Of a stretch of DNA of 64,000 nt, positions 17,363 to 25,612 are shown in pieces. Origin of the DNA: Acidicapsa acidisoli. Lineage in GTDB: Bacteria; Acidobacteriota; Terriglobia; Terriglobales; Acidobacteriaceae. Position 1 is the first letter of the stretch. Each line of letters opens with the position of its first letter. Location: assembly GCF_025685625.1 (NCBI RefSeq), contig NZ_JAGSYI010000002.1, positions 1,550,001 to 1,614,000 on the forward strand, written 5' to 3'. A program made the translations under genes and the position numbers. The notes under the pieces are model-generated. The model was given only the letters and a program-made list of their open reading frames with translations, made no database searches and had not been told where the DNA came from.

Positions 17363-18579
17363 TGATCCGCTCCTTCGGCATAGTTCAGTGCGGCAATGCT
17401 GAGATGAAAGCCTTCCAGGGCGCGTATGTAGCTGAGCTCCGCGTCCACACGTGCTCGTTCCGCATCGATCAATCGAAGCAGGTCGAGTCCCCCAGCCCGG
17501 TATGCGGCCCGGCTGATATCCGAGATTTCGATGGCCTGCTCTCGCAGAGGCTTAAACGTCTGAAGATACTGATCACGGCGCATCTCGTACTCTCGTTGCG
17601 CTAATTCGAGCTCGGCCGCCAGCCTGTTGTGCGCCGCTCGATAATCTTCTCGTGCGGCCTCCTCCTCCGCATGAGCCGCCTCGACAGCTCCCTGATTTCG
17701 ATTGAAGAATGGAAGATCGAACTGAACTCCGGCCACCGGAGAATCGAAATTCGTGTCCCGCTTATAGCCGCCAGTGAAGAGCAGGTCAGGCCTGCCGTTT
17801 GCCTTTTGCAGCCGAGTCTTTGCTTCCGCCCCGGCAATCACTTGTTGGGCAAGTTGGCCTTCCACTCGAAGCGACGGAGCGTCTGTTCCGGATGGGAGTG
17901 ATTTCGGTTCCTCCAGCGTTTCGAAGTCCTCTGAGAGCGCCCAGGAACTGTTCGGGGCGGCATTCATCTCCTGCGCCAGTATCAATAGCGCCTTTTCCGA
18001 GTCGAGCCTTGCATTGGCCGCCGCAGCGCAAATCTGCTCTCCTTGCAGGCGGACCCGCAACAGATCCACCTCCGATATCTTGCCCTCACGGAAGCGCGCC
18101 TCGTGATACTCGATCACATGCCGAAAGTAGTCCGCATCCTGGGCATACAAAGCAGCGAGTGATTGCGCAGCCTTTGATTTCCAGTAACTTTCGCGTACCG
18201 TCAGTTCGATCTGCCGCCGTTCAAGTTCAGCCTGCAGGCGGCTCTGCTCTATACTCTGCTGCGCGACGGCGATGCGGCCTCCGCGCTTACCGGAGGTCTC
18301 GAAAAGCTGCTCTCCTTCCCAATCGGTCTGGGAGTTCTCTCCGATGTTGAGGTGATCGGTAAAATCCTCTTTACGAAATAGAAAGCGGGGATTAGGAAGC
18401 AGGCTTGCTTGTGAGCGCAGCCGCTCCGACGCCGCAGTGCGATCGTTTGTCGCTCGCAGTTCTGGACGGTGTGAGAGCGCGTAGCTGACCGCATCCTGCA
18501 CCGAGAGAACTGTCTGTCCATGACAGAAGCTAGCCCACGAGAGCATTCCTATAAATACACACGAGAGAGACCTTCTCAT
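17359..18579 (-). CDS. czcC: TolC/CzcC-family outer-membrane efflux protein
   Basis: 406-aa outer-membrane factor of the TolC superfamily, the exit duct of the metal-efflux complex. It has a signal peptide (cleavage after FCHG near residue 21), then two repeats of long amphipathic helices with the OEP pattern (VRESYWKSKAAQSLAALYAQ and LELAQREYEMRRDQYLQTFK), as expected for the alpha-helical tunnel. Length is typical for CzcC/CusC relatives, and there is no lipobox Cys. Its last four bases overlap the start of the adaptor pseudogene. It follows the RcnR-like regulator by 85 bases, so the operon order is sensor, outer-membrane factor, adaptor, pump. Confidence 0.9.
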   Translation of the reverse strand: MRRSLSCVFIGMLSWASFCHGQTVLSVQDAVSYALSHRPELRATNDRTAASERLRSQASLLPNPRFLFRKEDFTDHLNIGENSQTDWEGEQLFETSGKRGGRIAVAQQSIEQSRLQAELERRQIELTVRESYWKSKAAQSLAALYAQDADYFRHVIEYHEARFREGKISEVDLLRVRLQGEQICAAAANARLDSEKALLILAQEMNAAPNSSWALSEDFETLEEPKSLPSGTDAPSLRVEGQLAQQVIAGAEAKTRLQKANGRPDLLFTGGYKRDTNFDSPVAGVQFDLPFFNRNQGAVEAAHAEEEAAREDYRAAHNRLAAELELAQREYEMRRDQYLQTFKPLREQAIEISDISRAAYRAGGLDLLRLIDAERARVDAELSYIRALEGFHLSIAALNYAEGADQ

Positions 18580-18664
18580 CGGTAGGAGTCCTGTTCTAAA
18601 TTCGCGAAAGACCGCTGGACGTACTTGCGAATCGAGAAAGCGCCAACAGCAACTTCGCGAATAT

Positions 18665-18943
18665 CTAGTTGAAATATCTTTTGACTACGGACATCAGTTC
18701 GTCCGCAGCTTCAATCTGTGAGGGGAGGGGTTTCTGCTCGGGGGAAAGGACATGGAAGCGCAAATGCCCCTCGATCAGTTCGGCCATCAAGCCGTTCAGA
18801 GCCCCGCGGCAGGATGCCACAAGTTGCAAGATTTCCTCGCACTCTCCCTCTGCCTCAAGAGCCCGCTCAATGGCTTCGGCTTGTCCCTTAATCCGACGAA
18901 TGCGGGACAAGAGTTTTTTCTTATCTTTCGAAGTGTGTGACAA
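18665..18943 (-). CDS. RcnR/CsoR-family metal-sensing repressor
   Basis: 92-aa DUF156-family repressor. I take the start as TTG at 18943 because GAGAGG lies six bases upstream and the resulting N-terminus (MSHTSKDKKKLL) matches RcnR; the longer frame to 18994 would run through the operator. With this start the metal-binding fingerprint is H3, C35, H60 and H64, exactly the ligand positions of the Ni/Co sensor RcnR, while CsoR copper sensors have Cys at the last position. All-helical, tetramer-forming family that releases DNA on metal binding. It is first in the operon with the CzcCBA-type pump and is expected to repress it. The metal (Co, Ni or a similar divalent ion) is inferred. Confidence 0.9.
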   Translation of the reverse strand: MSHTSKDKKKLLSRIRRIKGQAEAIERALEAEGECEEILQLVASCRGALNGLMAELIEGHLRFHVLSPEQKPLPSQIEAADELMSVVKRYFN

Positions 18944-18964
18944 TGAGCACCTCTCATGCAAATA

Positions 18965-18985
18965 ATATACTCCCTTATAGTATAT
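18965..18985 (-). promoter_or_regulatory. probable RcnR-type operator
   Basis: Perfect inverted repeat ATATACT (18965-18971) and AGTATAT (18979-18985) around a 7-base GC-containing centre. On the minus strand it reads TACT-ATAAGGG-AGTA, matching the TACT-N7-AGTA form of known RcnR sites with a G run in the centre. It lies 22 bases before the regulator's TTG start, where binding would block transcription of the metal-efflux operon. Confidence 0.72.
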
Positions 18986-19223
18986 AAAAATCAAACCCTA
19001 AATGAAGTTTGGCGCTGACAGTGATGAAGATGAGCACAACAGAGTCTGTATCCTGAGTTCCAGCTACGCTATGTTCTGCCGTCCTCCCTTCATTCCATTG
19101 GCTCACCTGCGCGATGTTGGGACAGCTGGATTCAGGGCCAATCGAGAAGAGCTTCGCGTACTGCGTTAGTGTCTGGCGTAGAACTGGGCAGTAGCAACCG
19201 GAAGATCGTGATCTTGCCTTCTC

Positions 19224-19261
19224 CGACAAACAGATGACAAAAGTTTTACTTTCAGCTGACA
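19224..19261 (+). promoter_or_regulatory. OmpR/PhoB-type direct-repeat box upstream of ferritin-like gene
   Basis: Four pentamers exactly 11 bp apart in the direction of transcription: CGACA at 19224, TGACA at 19235, TTACT at 19246 and TGACA at 19257. The box ends 48 bases before the start at 19310. Order and spacing agree with the cupredoxin box almost step for step. Confidence 0.6.
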
Positions 19262-19309
19262 CCCGCTTCGATTGATAAGGTTAGGGTGTTTGGCCAAGGA
19301 GGCTCCTGT

Positions 19310-20434
19310 ATGGATATGTGGAGCAATATGAGAACCGCAGTCAATCGGCGTTCGTTCATGAAGAACGGACTGTCCGCAGCCGGCATCGGACTCCTGGCCA
19401 ATAGCTCATCTGTTTTTGCAGACGATGATGATCATGAAGAACACGATCGCCGCCTCACTCGCGGAGATGCAGCTCTGCTTCGGTTCGCGGCAGCAGCGGA
19501 AATTCTGGAGACGGACTTCTGGGTGCAATATAACGAACTGGCTGGTATTCAAGACAGCGAAGAGCCAAGTGGGAGCGGGAATGCAGCCTTCACCGCTGCT
19601 CTCTCGGTGCTGGACTCCGACATGGCCCAGTACGTACACGACAATACCGACGACGAATTCACCCACCAGAACTTTCTCAACGCGTATTTGGCTTCCAAGG
19701 GAGCAGAAACAATCGATCTTGAACGGTTTCGCACTCTACCGGGTAGCACAGCGACGGGGTCCAGCGGAAAACTACGAATTACAAACCTGATGCAGCTCAC
19801 CCTCGATACCAGCTGGTGGACTCGCTACCGCAGCAGTACGAATAATCCTGACCTCGATCCCAACTTCACATTCCCGCAGGCGATCCCAACCCTTGCGAAA
19901 GGACAGCATACGGCAATACCTCGGACCGATGCCGACACCGCAGATCCAAACTTCCTCCAGGCCATCGCAAATACTGCGGGTTTTCACTTCCCAACAATCG
20001 AACAAGGCGGCAACAGCCTCTATCCCGCAATGGCGCAGAGAGCCACTAGCGTTGAGGTCTTGCGAATTCTGATCAGCATTGGCCCCACCGAAACCATGCA
20101 TTTTCAGACCTGGTCGGACAAGGCGGGCAACGCGCCTCCCCTCACCGCAAAGGATCCAGTCACAGGGGTATCGGTGACTTTTCCAAATCTGAATGCTCCT
20201 CCGTTTGGTGGCGAGACTTTCCAGACAAACCTGATCATGCCGGAGCCATGCCCATTCCTGAGCCGCAAGCTCCCGCCATGCTCGATCATCCGTCCCACAG
20301 AAACAAGGGGGATTGCCGGGAACGTAGTCAGCTTCCTTACGGCAATGGGGCTCTTCGTCGGTCAACCGCCAGCGTTTTTCAGGTTATTGCACGATCTGGC
20401 GGCGGACGCGGACGCGGCCAGACGGGAACGATAA
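19310..20434 (+). CDS. exported ferritin-like domain protein (Tat signal)
   Basis: About 374-aa protein. The start at 19310 is chosen because AAGGAGG lies seven bases upstream; the open frame begins at 19286. The N-terminus carries a twin-arginine type signal (NRRSFMKNGLSAAGIGLL) followed by an Asp/His/Glu cluster (DDDDHEEHDRR) that could bind metal. The mature part has ferritin-like helices with Glu/His pairs (LETDFWVQYNELAG, DDEFTHQNFLNAYL, ETMHFQTW), the pattern of the ferritin_2 group of acidobacterial secreted proteins. No enzymatic role is known for this group; iron or oxidative-stress functions are only suggested by the fold. It is transcribed alone, behind a direct-repeat operator box, with a strong hairpin downstream at 20531-20573. 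Confidence 0.82.
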   Translation: MDMWSNMRTAVNRRSFMKNGLSAAGIGLLANSSSVFADDDDHEEHDRRLTRGDAALLRFAAAAEILETDFWVQYNELAGIQDSEEPSGSGNAAFTAALSVLDSDMAQYVHDNTDDEFTHQNFLNAYLASKGAETIDLERFRTLPGSTATGSSGKLRITNLMQLTLDTSWWTRYRSSTNNPDLDPNFTFPQAIPTLAKGQHTAIPRTDADTADPNFLQAIANTAGFHFPTIEQGGNSLYPAMAQRATSVEVLRILISIGPTETMHFQTWSDKAGNAPPLTAKDPVTGVSVTFPNLNAPPFGGETFQTNLIMPEPCPFLSRKLPPCSIIRPTETRGIAGNVVSFLTAMGLFVGQPPAFFRLLHDLAADADAARRER

Positions 20435-20530
20435 GCCTGCGTTGCCCATCAAACTTCAGTGACGAAAGCGCCAGCAAGTAACTCCGACGTGGGATGCGTC
20501 CGTATCGCATAGAACCACGTCTTTCAGATG

Positions 20531-20573
20531 GCACGCCCTCAGGCCACATCGGTATTTTGTGGCCGGGGCGTGC
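20531..20573 (+). terminator. strong two-part hairpin after ferritin-like gene
   Basis: Outer stem GCACGCCC (20531-20538) with GGGCGTGC (20566-20573), inner stem GGCCAC (20542-20547) with GTGGCC (20559-20564), and an 11-base A/T-rich loop. All 14 pairs are perfect, with only a 3/1-base internal loop. No T tract follows, so it may be a terminator of non-classical type or a structured RNA end. Confidence 0.55.
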
Positions 20574-20770
20574 TCAACACACTGTGCGAGCACGCAAAGC
20601 CAGCTCCTATAATGAATCGCAGGTATTTGATTTATAAAATCCTATTCGGTGTTGCACAGGGCGACAATCAGCGACCGGCTCGAGCGTTGTCTATTTCGGC
20701 CTGCAGTTGGCGTGTAAAACCTCCTGACAAAGAACATCGTTATTGCTGCGGTCACAGCCAATTAGAGATA

Positions 20771-20797
20771 TGACAAACCCATGACCTCCTTGTGACA
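20771..20797 (+). promoter_or_regulatory. OmpR/PhoB-type direct-repeat box upstream of receiver-only regulator
   Basis: TGACA at 20771, TGACC at 20782 and TGACA at 20793, exactly 11 bp apart and reading toward the gene that starts at 20878. Confidence 0.58.
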
Positions 20798-20877
20798 TCT
20801 TCTCGCGGCCAGAGCAGTACGGTGGGCTTGGGGTGGGTCCATAGCGGCTAACCTACTGCTGAAGACATGAGCTGGCG

Positions 20878-21315
20878 ATGAGCGACAGCCAACGAGCGAC
20901 AACCGTAGAGTATCGGGCCCCGCACCGGAGACGGCGGCGTAATGTAGAGAGAATTCTGGTCATCTATGACGATCCAGGATCACCGCAGACAGTGCGCAGG
21001 ATCTTGGAGGGAGCTGGCTACGAAGTTAGTATCGCCGCCTTTGATCCAATCGCAATGGACGACCTCTGCGCCACTGAGCCAGAGCTTATCGTTCTCGATG
21101 TTTGTCTGCCAGGGAAGACGACTCAGAACCTCTGTCGTCAGATTAGGGAAAAATCCCAGCATGTTTCAATTCTCGTTTTGAGCGCTATCAGCGATGTTGA
21201 GGAAGTGGTTCTACTTCTGAAGATTGGGGCTGACGACTACATGACCAAGCCGTTTAGCGCGTTGGAGTTCCTGGCTCGAATACGAGCGGCTATGCGCCGT
21301 CACGGAAACTATTAA
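20878..21315 (+). CDS. receiver-only response regulator (truncated OmpR type)
   Basis: 145-aa protein consisting of a basic N-tail (HRRRRRN) and one receiver domain at about residues 24-143. Acidic pair D31/D32, phospho-acceptor D74 in IVLDVCLP, S102 and K124 in TKPF are all present, so it should be phosphorylatable. The protein stops right after the receiver (RIRAAMRRHGNY), where OmpR-type regulators normally continue into a winged helix; no DNA-binding domain follows in any frame that I can see. Its receiver resembles that of 3814-4551 (SAISDV...LLL..GADDY.TKPFS). It could act as a phosphate sink or partner for that regulator, or be a truncated remnant. The operator box upstream argues for regulated expression. 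Confidence 0.85.
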   Translation: MSDSQRATTVEYRAPHRRRRRNVERILVIYDDPGSPQTVRRILEGAGYEVSIAAFDPIAMDDLCATEPELIVLDVCLPGKTTQNLCRQIREKSQHVSILVLSAISDVEEVVLLLKIGADDYMTKPFSALEFLARIRAAMRRHGNY

Positions 21316-21560
21316 CACTCTCGCTGAGTGACGGGGAAAGGGCTGGTGCGATGTGAAACGATCTTCATTCGGAGCGCACAAAACCGGAATGTGATCCGAA
21401 ACGGCATTGTTGTGAAGTAGATTATTTGAGGGCAATTTCGGTTCATACCTTGCTTCCTGGAAGTTATCATTTATTCGAGACAGCCTGTCCTGCATCACGA
21501 TCAGAGAATCATTACTACGCTGAATTGGAGGACTATGCTTTGCCTATTGAGATTCCATGG

Positions 21561-21818
21561 ATGAATCGGATCTGCTACTACGTCGTCCTCTGCGGACTGC
21601 TCTGGGTTACGGCACCGATGGTGTTTATTGTCCACGCGAAGATGGCTGCTTCTATGCAGATGCCCGATACATACTTCGAGCAGCGGCAACCACTAGAGTT
21701 GCAGGAAGAAGCTTGGCCCAGGGAATTCCCGTGGCCTGGCCCGTTATCGCGCAAGCCCGGCCCGCTGTTCTCGTTGGCTGCGGGAGATCGTTCAAAGCAG
21801 AGCGCCCCTGGTGAATAG
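21561..21818 (+). CDS. small single-span membrane protein before MMPL transporter
   Basis: 85-residue ORF, family not recognised. It has one hydrophobic helix near the N-terminus (YYVVLCGLLWVTAPMVFIVH) followed by a Pro- and Glu-rich soluble tail. It overlaps the GTG start of the MMPL gene by eight bases, which suggests coupling. The start codon itself overlaps (ATGA) the stop of a nine-codon upstream reading frame (21535-21564, MLCLLRFHG) that has a GGAGG just before its ATG, while the 85-residue ORF has no good ribosome-binding site of its own. This arrangement makes translation by reinitiation plausible. A longer frame to 21426 exists but has no better start. Confidence 0.45.
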   Translation: MNRICYYVVLCGLLWVTAPMVFIVHAKMAASMQMPDTYFEQRQPLELQEEAWPREFPWPGPLSRKPGPLFSLAAGDRSKQSAPGE

Positions 21819-24114
21819 GCTGGGGTTGGCCACAAAGCCGAGTTCCACTCGCCGCCGGTTCTGGCTGGCGATGTCGGGCTTCGCCCTAGCACTGGTGTTG
21901 GCGCCGTTTTCCTACCGGATTGAAAGCCGGCTGGAGACGGCAGTCCATATCCAAGGCGGAGAAGCTGAAGCGGTCGACCGGAAACTAACCGAGGACTTTC
22001 GTTCACCGTACGCTCACCGCGTCGTCGTGGTGGTTCAAGGGCTTCCCGATCCAGACTCGGCGAAGGGGATAGAAGCGCTGGATTTCATGTCGAATGCACT
22101 TCGTGCTGAATCGGGGGTTTCGGGTGTTCTGTCAAGAATGGATTTGTCCGATCCGGTCTTTCTAGGAAAAGGCGGCGGAACTTTAATCATCGTCGGGCTC
22201 GATCCAGGCAATGGTTCGGTCGAAGCGCTGGTCCCTAAGCTGCGCGCGCAAACTCGCTGGATGGAGAATCAACTGCGGGGACGGTTCCCGGCGATCAAGC
22301 TGGAATTGACAGGTGAGACGCCGCTCAATTTCGATCTGCGAAAAGCGAGTGCCGACGACGTGAGCCATGCCGAAGTGAGGGCGTTGCCGGTGACTCTGGT
22401 TCTGCTTCTACTGGCGTTTGGAAGCCTGATCGCGGCGCTTCTTCCGTTGGGCGTAGGAGTGCTGGCTATCGCAATGACTATGGGCGCGGCCGCGTTTCTT
22501 TCCAGCAGAATGGACCTTTCGATTCTGGTCGAGAATCTGGCTACGATGCTCGGCCTGGGGTTGGGCATCGACTATGCGCTGCTGATGGTCAACCGATTCC
22601 GCGAGGCCTTGGCCGAAGGCCATGATGTGGAGAAAGCTGCCGATATCGCGGCAGGACAGGCGGGTCGCACCCTCGTTATTTCGGCTTCCACTGTCGCGAT
22701 CGGATTCGCGGTCTTGTTGACGGTTCCAATCAGCGAGTTGCGCTCGATAGGGGCTGCGGGATTGCTGGTGGCCGGGATGAGCGTGATGTTATGTACATTC
22801 GTTCTGCCCTGGGTGCTGGGCTTGCTGGGCACGCGCGTCAATAGCTGGAGGCTGAATCTCTCATGGCGTCGGAAGGGCAGGCAAGGCGGCATCGTGAGTG
22901 GGCAAAATGCGGCCGAGCAAGGTAGGCATTCAGAATCGCTCTGGACACGTTGGGGAAGCCTGGTCACCGGCCGTCCGTGGACAGCGCTGCTGTTGTCCGG
23001 ATTGCCCTTGCTTTTGCTCGCGTCCCAGGCTCGACGAATCTCTCCCGGGCTTCCGCCAGGTGATTGGCTCCCAGCGACTGCTGAGTCGGTGCAAGCATTT
23101 CACTCCCTGGAAGGTATGGAACGGGCTGGAATCGTAACGTCGCTTCGAGTGGTGCTGGAGTTGCCGCCGAACGCTCCCGTTCGCTCGCAAGCCGGCTGGT
23201 CGGCCCTGGGCCGGCTGACCGCGACTCTCGCGGCAGATGCGAGGGCGGCAGAAGTGATCTCACTTCAGACTTCGACAGGAATGTCGGAGAGCGCGGAATC
23301 GGTGGACTTTGTTACGGAAGACACACGCAGAAGTTTTCTGAGCAGCGACGGATTAGCAACTTTGATGGAAGTGCTGCCGGCGGCCGGAGTCACGTCCAGC
23401 GAACAGGTACGATGGGTACGCGAGCTTCGCTCCGCAGATGTGGCGAAGATTACTGGCGTGCCCGGCGCTGTGTTGCGCGTAGGTGGCATTGGCGGCCTCA
23501 ATGCAGATTACGAAGATGTGGTTCGAAAGCGGCTACCGGCGGTGATTGAAGGAGTCGTAGGGGGCAGTTTTGTTGCTTTACTCTTGGGTCTGCGGTCTTT
23601 GTTCGCGGCGGCGAAGGCGGTTTTGTTGAATCTGCTGTCGGTGGGCGCGGCCTTCGGCGCTTTGGTGCTGGTCTTCCAGGATGGACACGGAAGCAAGCTA
23701 TTCGGTGTCGAAGCCGCCACGGTCAGCGTGTTCCCGATGGTACCGATTCTCACTTTCGCCATCGTCTTTGGACTAAGCATGGACTACGAGGTATTCCTGG
23801 TTTCGCGCGTTCTCCAAGAGAGGCGGCGCGGACTGCCGGAGAGATCTGCCGTGATCGAAGGGTTGGCGAGCACGGCAGGGCTGATTACCAGCGCAGCCGC
23901 AATTATGATTGCGGTCTTCGCGGCGTTTACCATGGGGAGCTTTCTGGTCATCAAGATGCTTGGTTTCACGCTCGCTGTAGCGGTGTTTATTGACGCAACG
24001 GTGGTGCGAATGGTGGTGGGGCCGGCACTGCTCCAACTTGCCGGGGACTGGAACTGGTGGCCCTTTGGATTGCAGGGTTCTGCGGCTGCGCCGGTAGTGG
24101 AGCGCGACCGATGA
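21811..24114 (+). CDS. MMPL/RND-superfamily transporter
   Basis: 767-aa inner-membrane protein with the MMPL layout: one N-terminal helix, a periplasmic loop of about 150 residues, a block of five to six helices (VTLVLLLLAFGSLIAALLPLG onward), then a second loop and a second helix block. The conserved helix 4 pattern GLGIDYALLMVNRFREAL and its second-half counterpart GLSMDYEVFLVSRVLQER, each with the Asp-Tyr pair that relays protons in MMPL pumps, are clear. Start is GTG at 21811, overlapping the small membrane ORF. The family exports lipids, hopanoids or other hydrophobic compounds; the substrate here is unknown. No adaptor protein is adjacent. Confidence 0.9.
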   Translation: MNRLGLATKPSSTRRRFWLAMSGFALALVLAPFSYRIESRLETAVHIQGGEAEAVDRKLTEDFRSPYAHRVVVVVQGLPDPDSAKGIEALDFMSNALRAESGVSGVLSRMDLSDPVFLGKGGGTLIIVGLDPGNGSVEALVPKLRAQTRWMENQLRGRFPAIKLELTGETPLNFDLRKASADDVSHAEVRALPVTLVLLLLAFGSLIAALLPLGVGVLAIAMTMGAAAFLSSRMDLSILVENLATMLGLGLGIDYALLMVNRFREALAEGHDVEKAADIAAGQAGRTLVISASTVAIGFAVLLTVPISELRSIGAAGLLVAGMSVMLCTFVLPWVLGLLGTRVNSWRLNLSWRRKGRQGGIVSGQNAAEQGRHSESLWTRWGSLVTGRPWTALLLSGLPLLLLASQARRISPGLPPGDWLPATAESVQAFHSLEGMERAGIVTSLRVVLELPPNAPVRSQAGWSALGRLTATLAADARAAEVISLQTSTGMSESAESVDFVTEDTRRSFLSSDGLATLMEVLPAAGVTSSEQVRWVRELRSADVAKITGVPGAVLRVGGIGGLNADYEDVVRKRLPAVIEGVVGGSFVALLLGLRSLFAAAKAVLLNLLSVGAAFGALVLVFQDGHGSKLFGVEAATVSVFPMVPILTFAIVFGLSMDYEVFLVSRVLQERRRGLPERSAVIEGLASTAGLITSAAAIMIAVFAAFTMGSFLVIKMLGFTLAVAVFIDATVVRMVVGPALLQLAGDWNWWPFGLQGSAAAPVVERDR

Positions 24115-24320
24115 CGCACATTGATGAGCGTACAGCGGCCCCCCTCGCAATACCTCCTGATCGTCGCTACTCTCCCCTACCGGATTCGGAAAGAAAAGAT
24201 GAATCGGGGAAGCTGGTTGTGCTGACCTCGTCGCAGAGATCCGTGACCGCCGGGCTCCCGCGTGATTAGAATGGATGCTTCCATCGCGCGTCTCATCCGC
24301 GTCTCGTCAAGGAGAACCGA

Positions 24321-25040
24321 ATGGCCGATAACACCGTCCTCGTCCCCGCAACAGAACTCGCCGCAAAGAACAAAGCGCACTTCCCCGACGAGAGCTCCGA
24401 ATACCGTCAGGCTCGCAACGAACTCCTGGCCGAGGAGATCGAGCTTCGACGCCATATCGAACGCGTCGCAGCACTCCGCCGCGCCCTGCCCCTCGGAGGC
24501 AGGATGCCCGACGACTATACCTTCGAAGGCCGTGACGGCGCGATCCGCATCTCTCAGCTCTTTGGGGACAAGGACACCCTTGTTATCTACAGCATGATGT
24601 TCGGCCCGCAACGCGAGCGCGCATGTCCTATGTGCACTGCAATGCTCACATCGTGGGAGGGTACCACCAGAAACCTGCGCGAGCGTGTCGCCCTCGCCGT
24701 CACCGCTCGCTCGCCAATCGAACGCCTCCTCGAGTTCAAGAAAGAACGTGGCTGGCAGAACCTGCAGATCTACTCTGACACCAAAGGTGACTACACCCGC
24801 GCTTATGTCAGCGCCGACGATGGCGATATCCCCGGCCTCAGTGTCTTTCGGCGCAGCAATGGCGCAATCCACCACTTCTGGAGCGGTGAGATAAGCGGCG
24901 AGACGGCCGACCCCGGCCAGGACCCGCGCGGAGCCCCGGACCTCGATCCCTTATGGACGATCCTCGACCTTACACCCACGGGCCGCGACGCCATGTGGTA
25001 CCCAAAACTCGAATACGTCAGCCTCACGACGATCAAGTAA
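24321..25040 (+). CDS. DUF899 family thioredoxin-fold protein
   Basis: 239-aa cytoplasmic protein of the DUF899 family (thioredoxin-like fold). Seen: the N-terminal helical start with ELL..E..LRR.IERVAALRRALP, the GYDF-like segment before the core, a CPMC motif in ERACPMCTAM equivalent to the thioredoxin CxxC, and the conserved end YPKLEYVSL. The family has no established reaction. GAGGAGA-type Shine-Dalgarno is weak (AAGGAGAACCG precedes the ATG by a few bases). It is separated from the MMPL gene by about 206 bases and appears to be transcribed alone. Confidence 0.85.
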   Translation: MADNTVLVPATELAAKNKAHFPDESSEYRQARNELLAEEIELRRHIERVAALRRALPLGGRMPDDYTFEGRDGAIRISQLFGDKDTLVIYSMMFGPQRERACPMCTAMLTSWEGTTRNLRERVALAVTARSPIERLLEFKKERGWQNLQIYSDTKGDYTRAYVSADDGDIPGLSVFRRSNGAIHHFWSGEISGETADPGQDPRGAPDLDPLWTILDLTPTGRDAMWYPKLEYVSLTTIK

Positions 25041-25612
25041 GGTTGAAGCCATCGTCCGGCGGCCTCTCTGTGCCCATCACCGCAGAGGTCAGCCAGACGA
25101 TGGGAGCGTCGTCCAGATATATCGGTGGCGATGCTGAATTTGGCGCGCGCTGCCCGGTGCTCTTCTCGATTGGTACGAGCATACGTTGAGACTGGCAGGG
25201 CTGTTCACGCGACTACGAGCGGCTCAACACTACCCTCATAAGATTCCAGGAATACATCCACCTTCGCACCGCTCAGTCGCCTCTCACTCCCACCTCCGTG
25301 GCGCTTGCCCTGATTTTCGAGCAATTCACCTGCCCAGGCAGATTTTTGTTGAATCCTGTGTCAATTTCAGAAAGGATAAAAGCAGATTCTCCCCGAACGC
25401 CTTTACGCGGTAGCGCTTTTTCTAGATATACGACTCGCGATTCATCAACTCTTTGAGTCCGGAAGACGATTGCCATCCCTGCGGACCGAAGTTCAACCAA
25501 AGAAATACGCCGTTCTGTTGAAGGGGCCGACAACCCCCTTTACACATTCACCGGGTCAATCCCGCCCGGGCACGATAAGAAGCACAAGTCCAAACCTTTT
25601 GGAGACATAGCC
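25041..25612. other. 572-base intergenic region upstream of second TonB receptor
   Basis: No gene can be supported. A small inverted repeat AAGGGG (25519-25524) with CCCCTT (25533-25538) and an AGCGCT-centred stretch near 25408-25415 were noticed; the latter faintly resembles a LacI-family operator. Nothing else was recognised. Confidence 0.5.

Larger units (their letters stand above)
20435..20877. other. 443-base intergenic region with hairpin and operator box
   Basis: No credible gene; the 81-codon plus-strand frame at 20528-20773 begins inside the hairpin and has no recognisable features. It contains the terminator-like hairpin at 20531-20573 and the direct-repeat box at 20771-20797, so it closes the ferritin-like unit and opens the receiver-protein unit. 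Confidence 0.6.

Noticed and set aside
18975-19262. 95-codon minus-strand open frame upstream of the metal sensor
   Set aside because: Overlaps both the RcnR-type operator and the direct-repeat box, and has no recognisable domain.
20528-20773. 81-codon plus-strand frame after the ferritin-like gene
   Set aside because: Begins inside a strong hairpin and contains a mixed Arg/Cys composition without any pattern.
24177-24875. 232-codon minus-strand open frame
   Set aside because: Antisense to the DUF899 gene; composition is that of a reverse-strand shadow.
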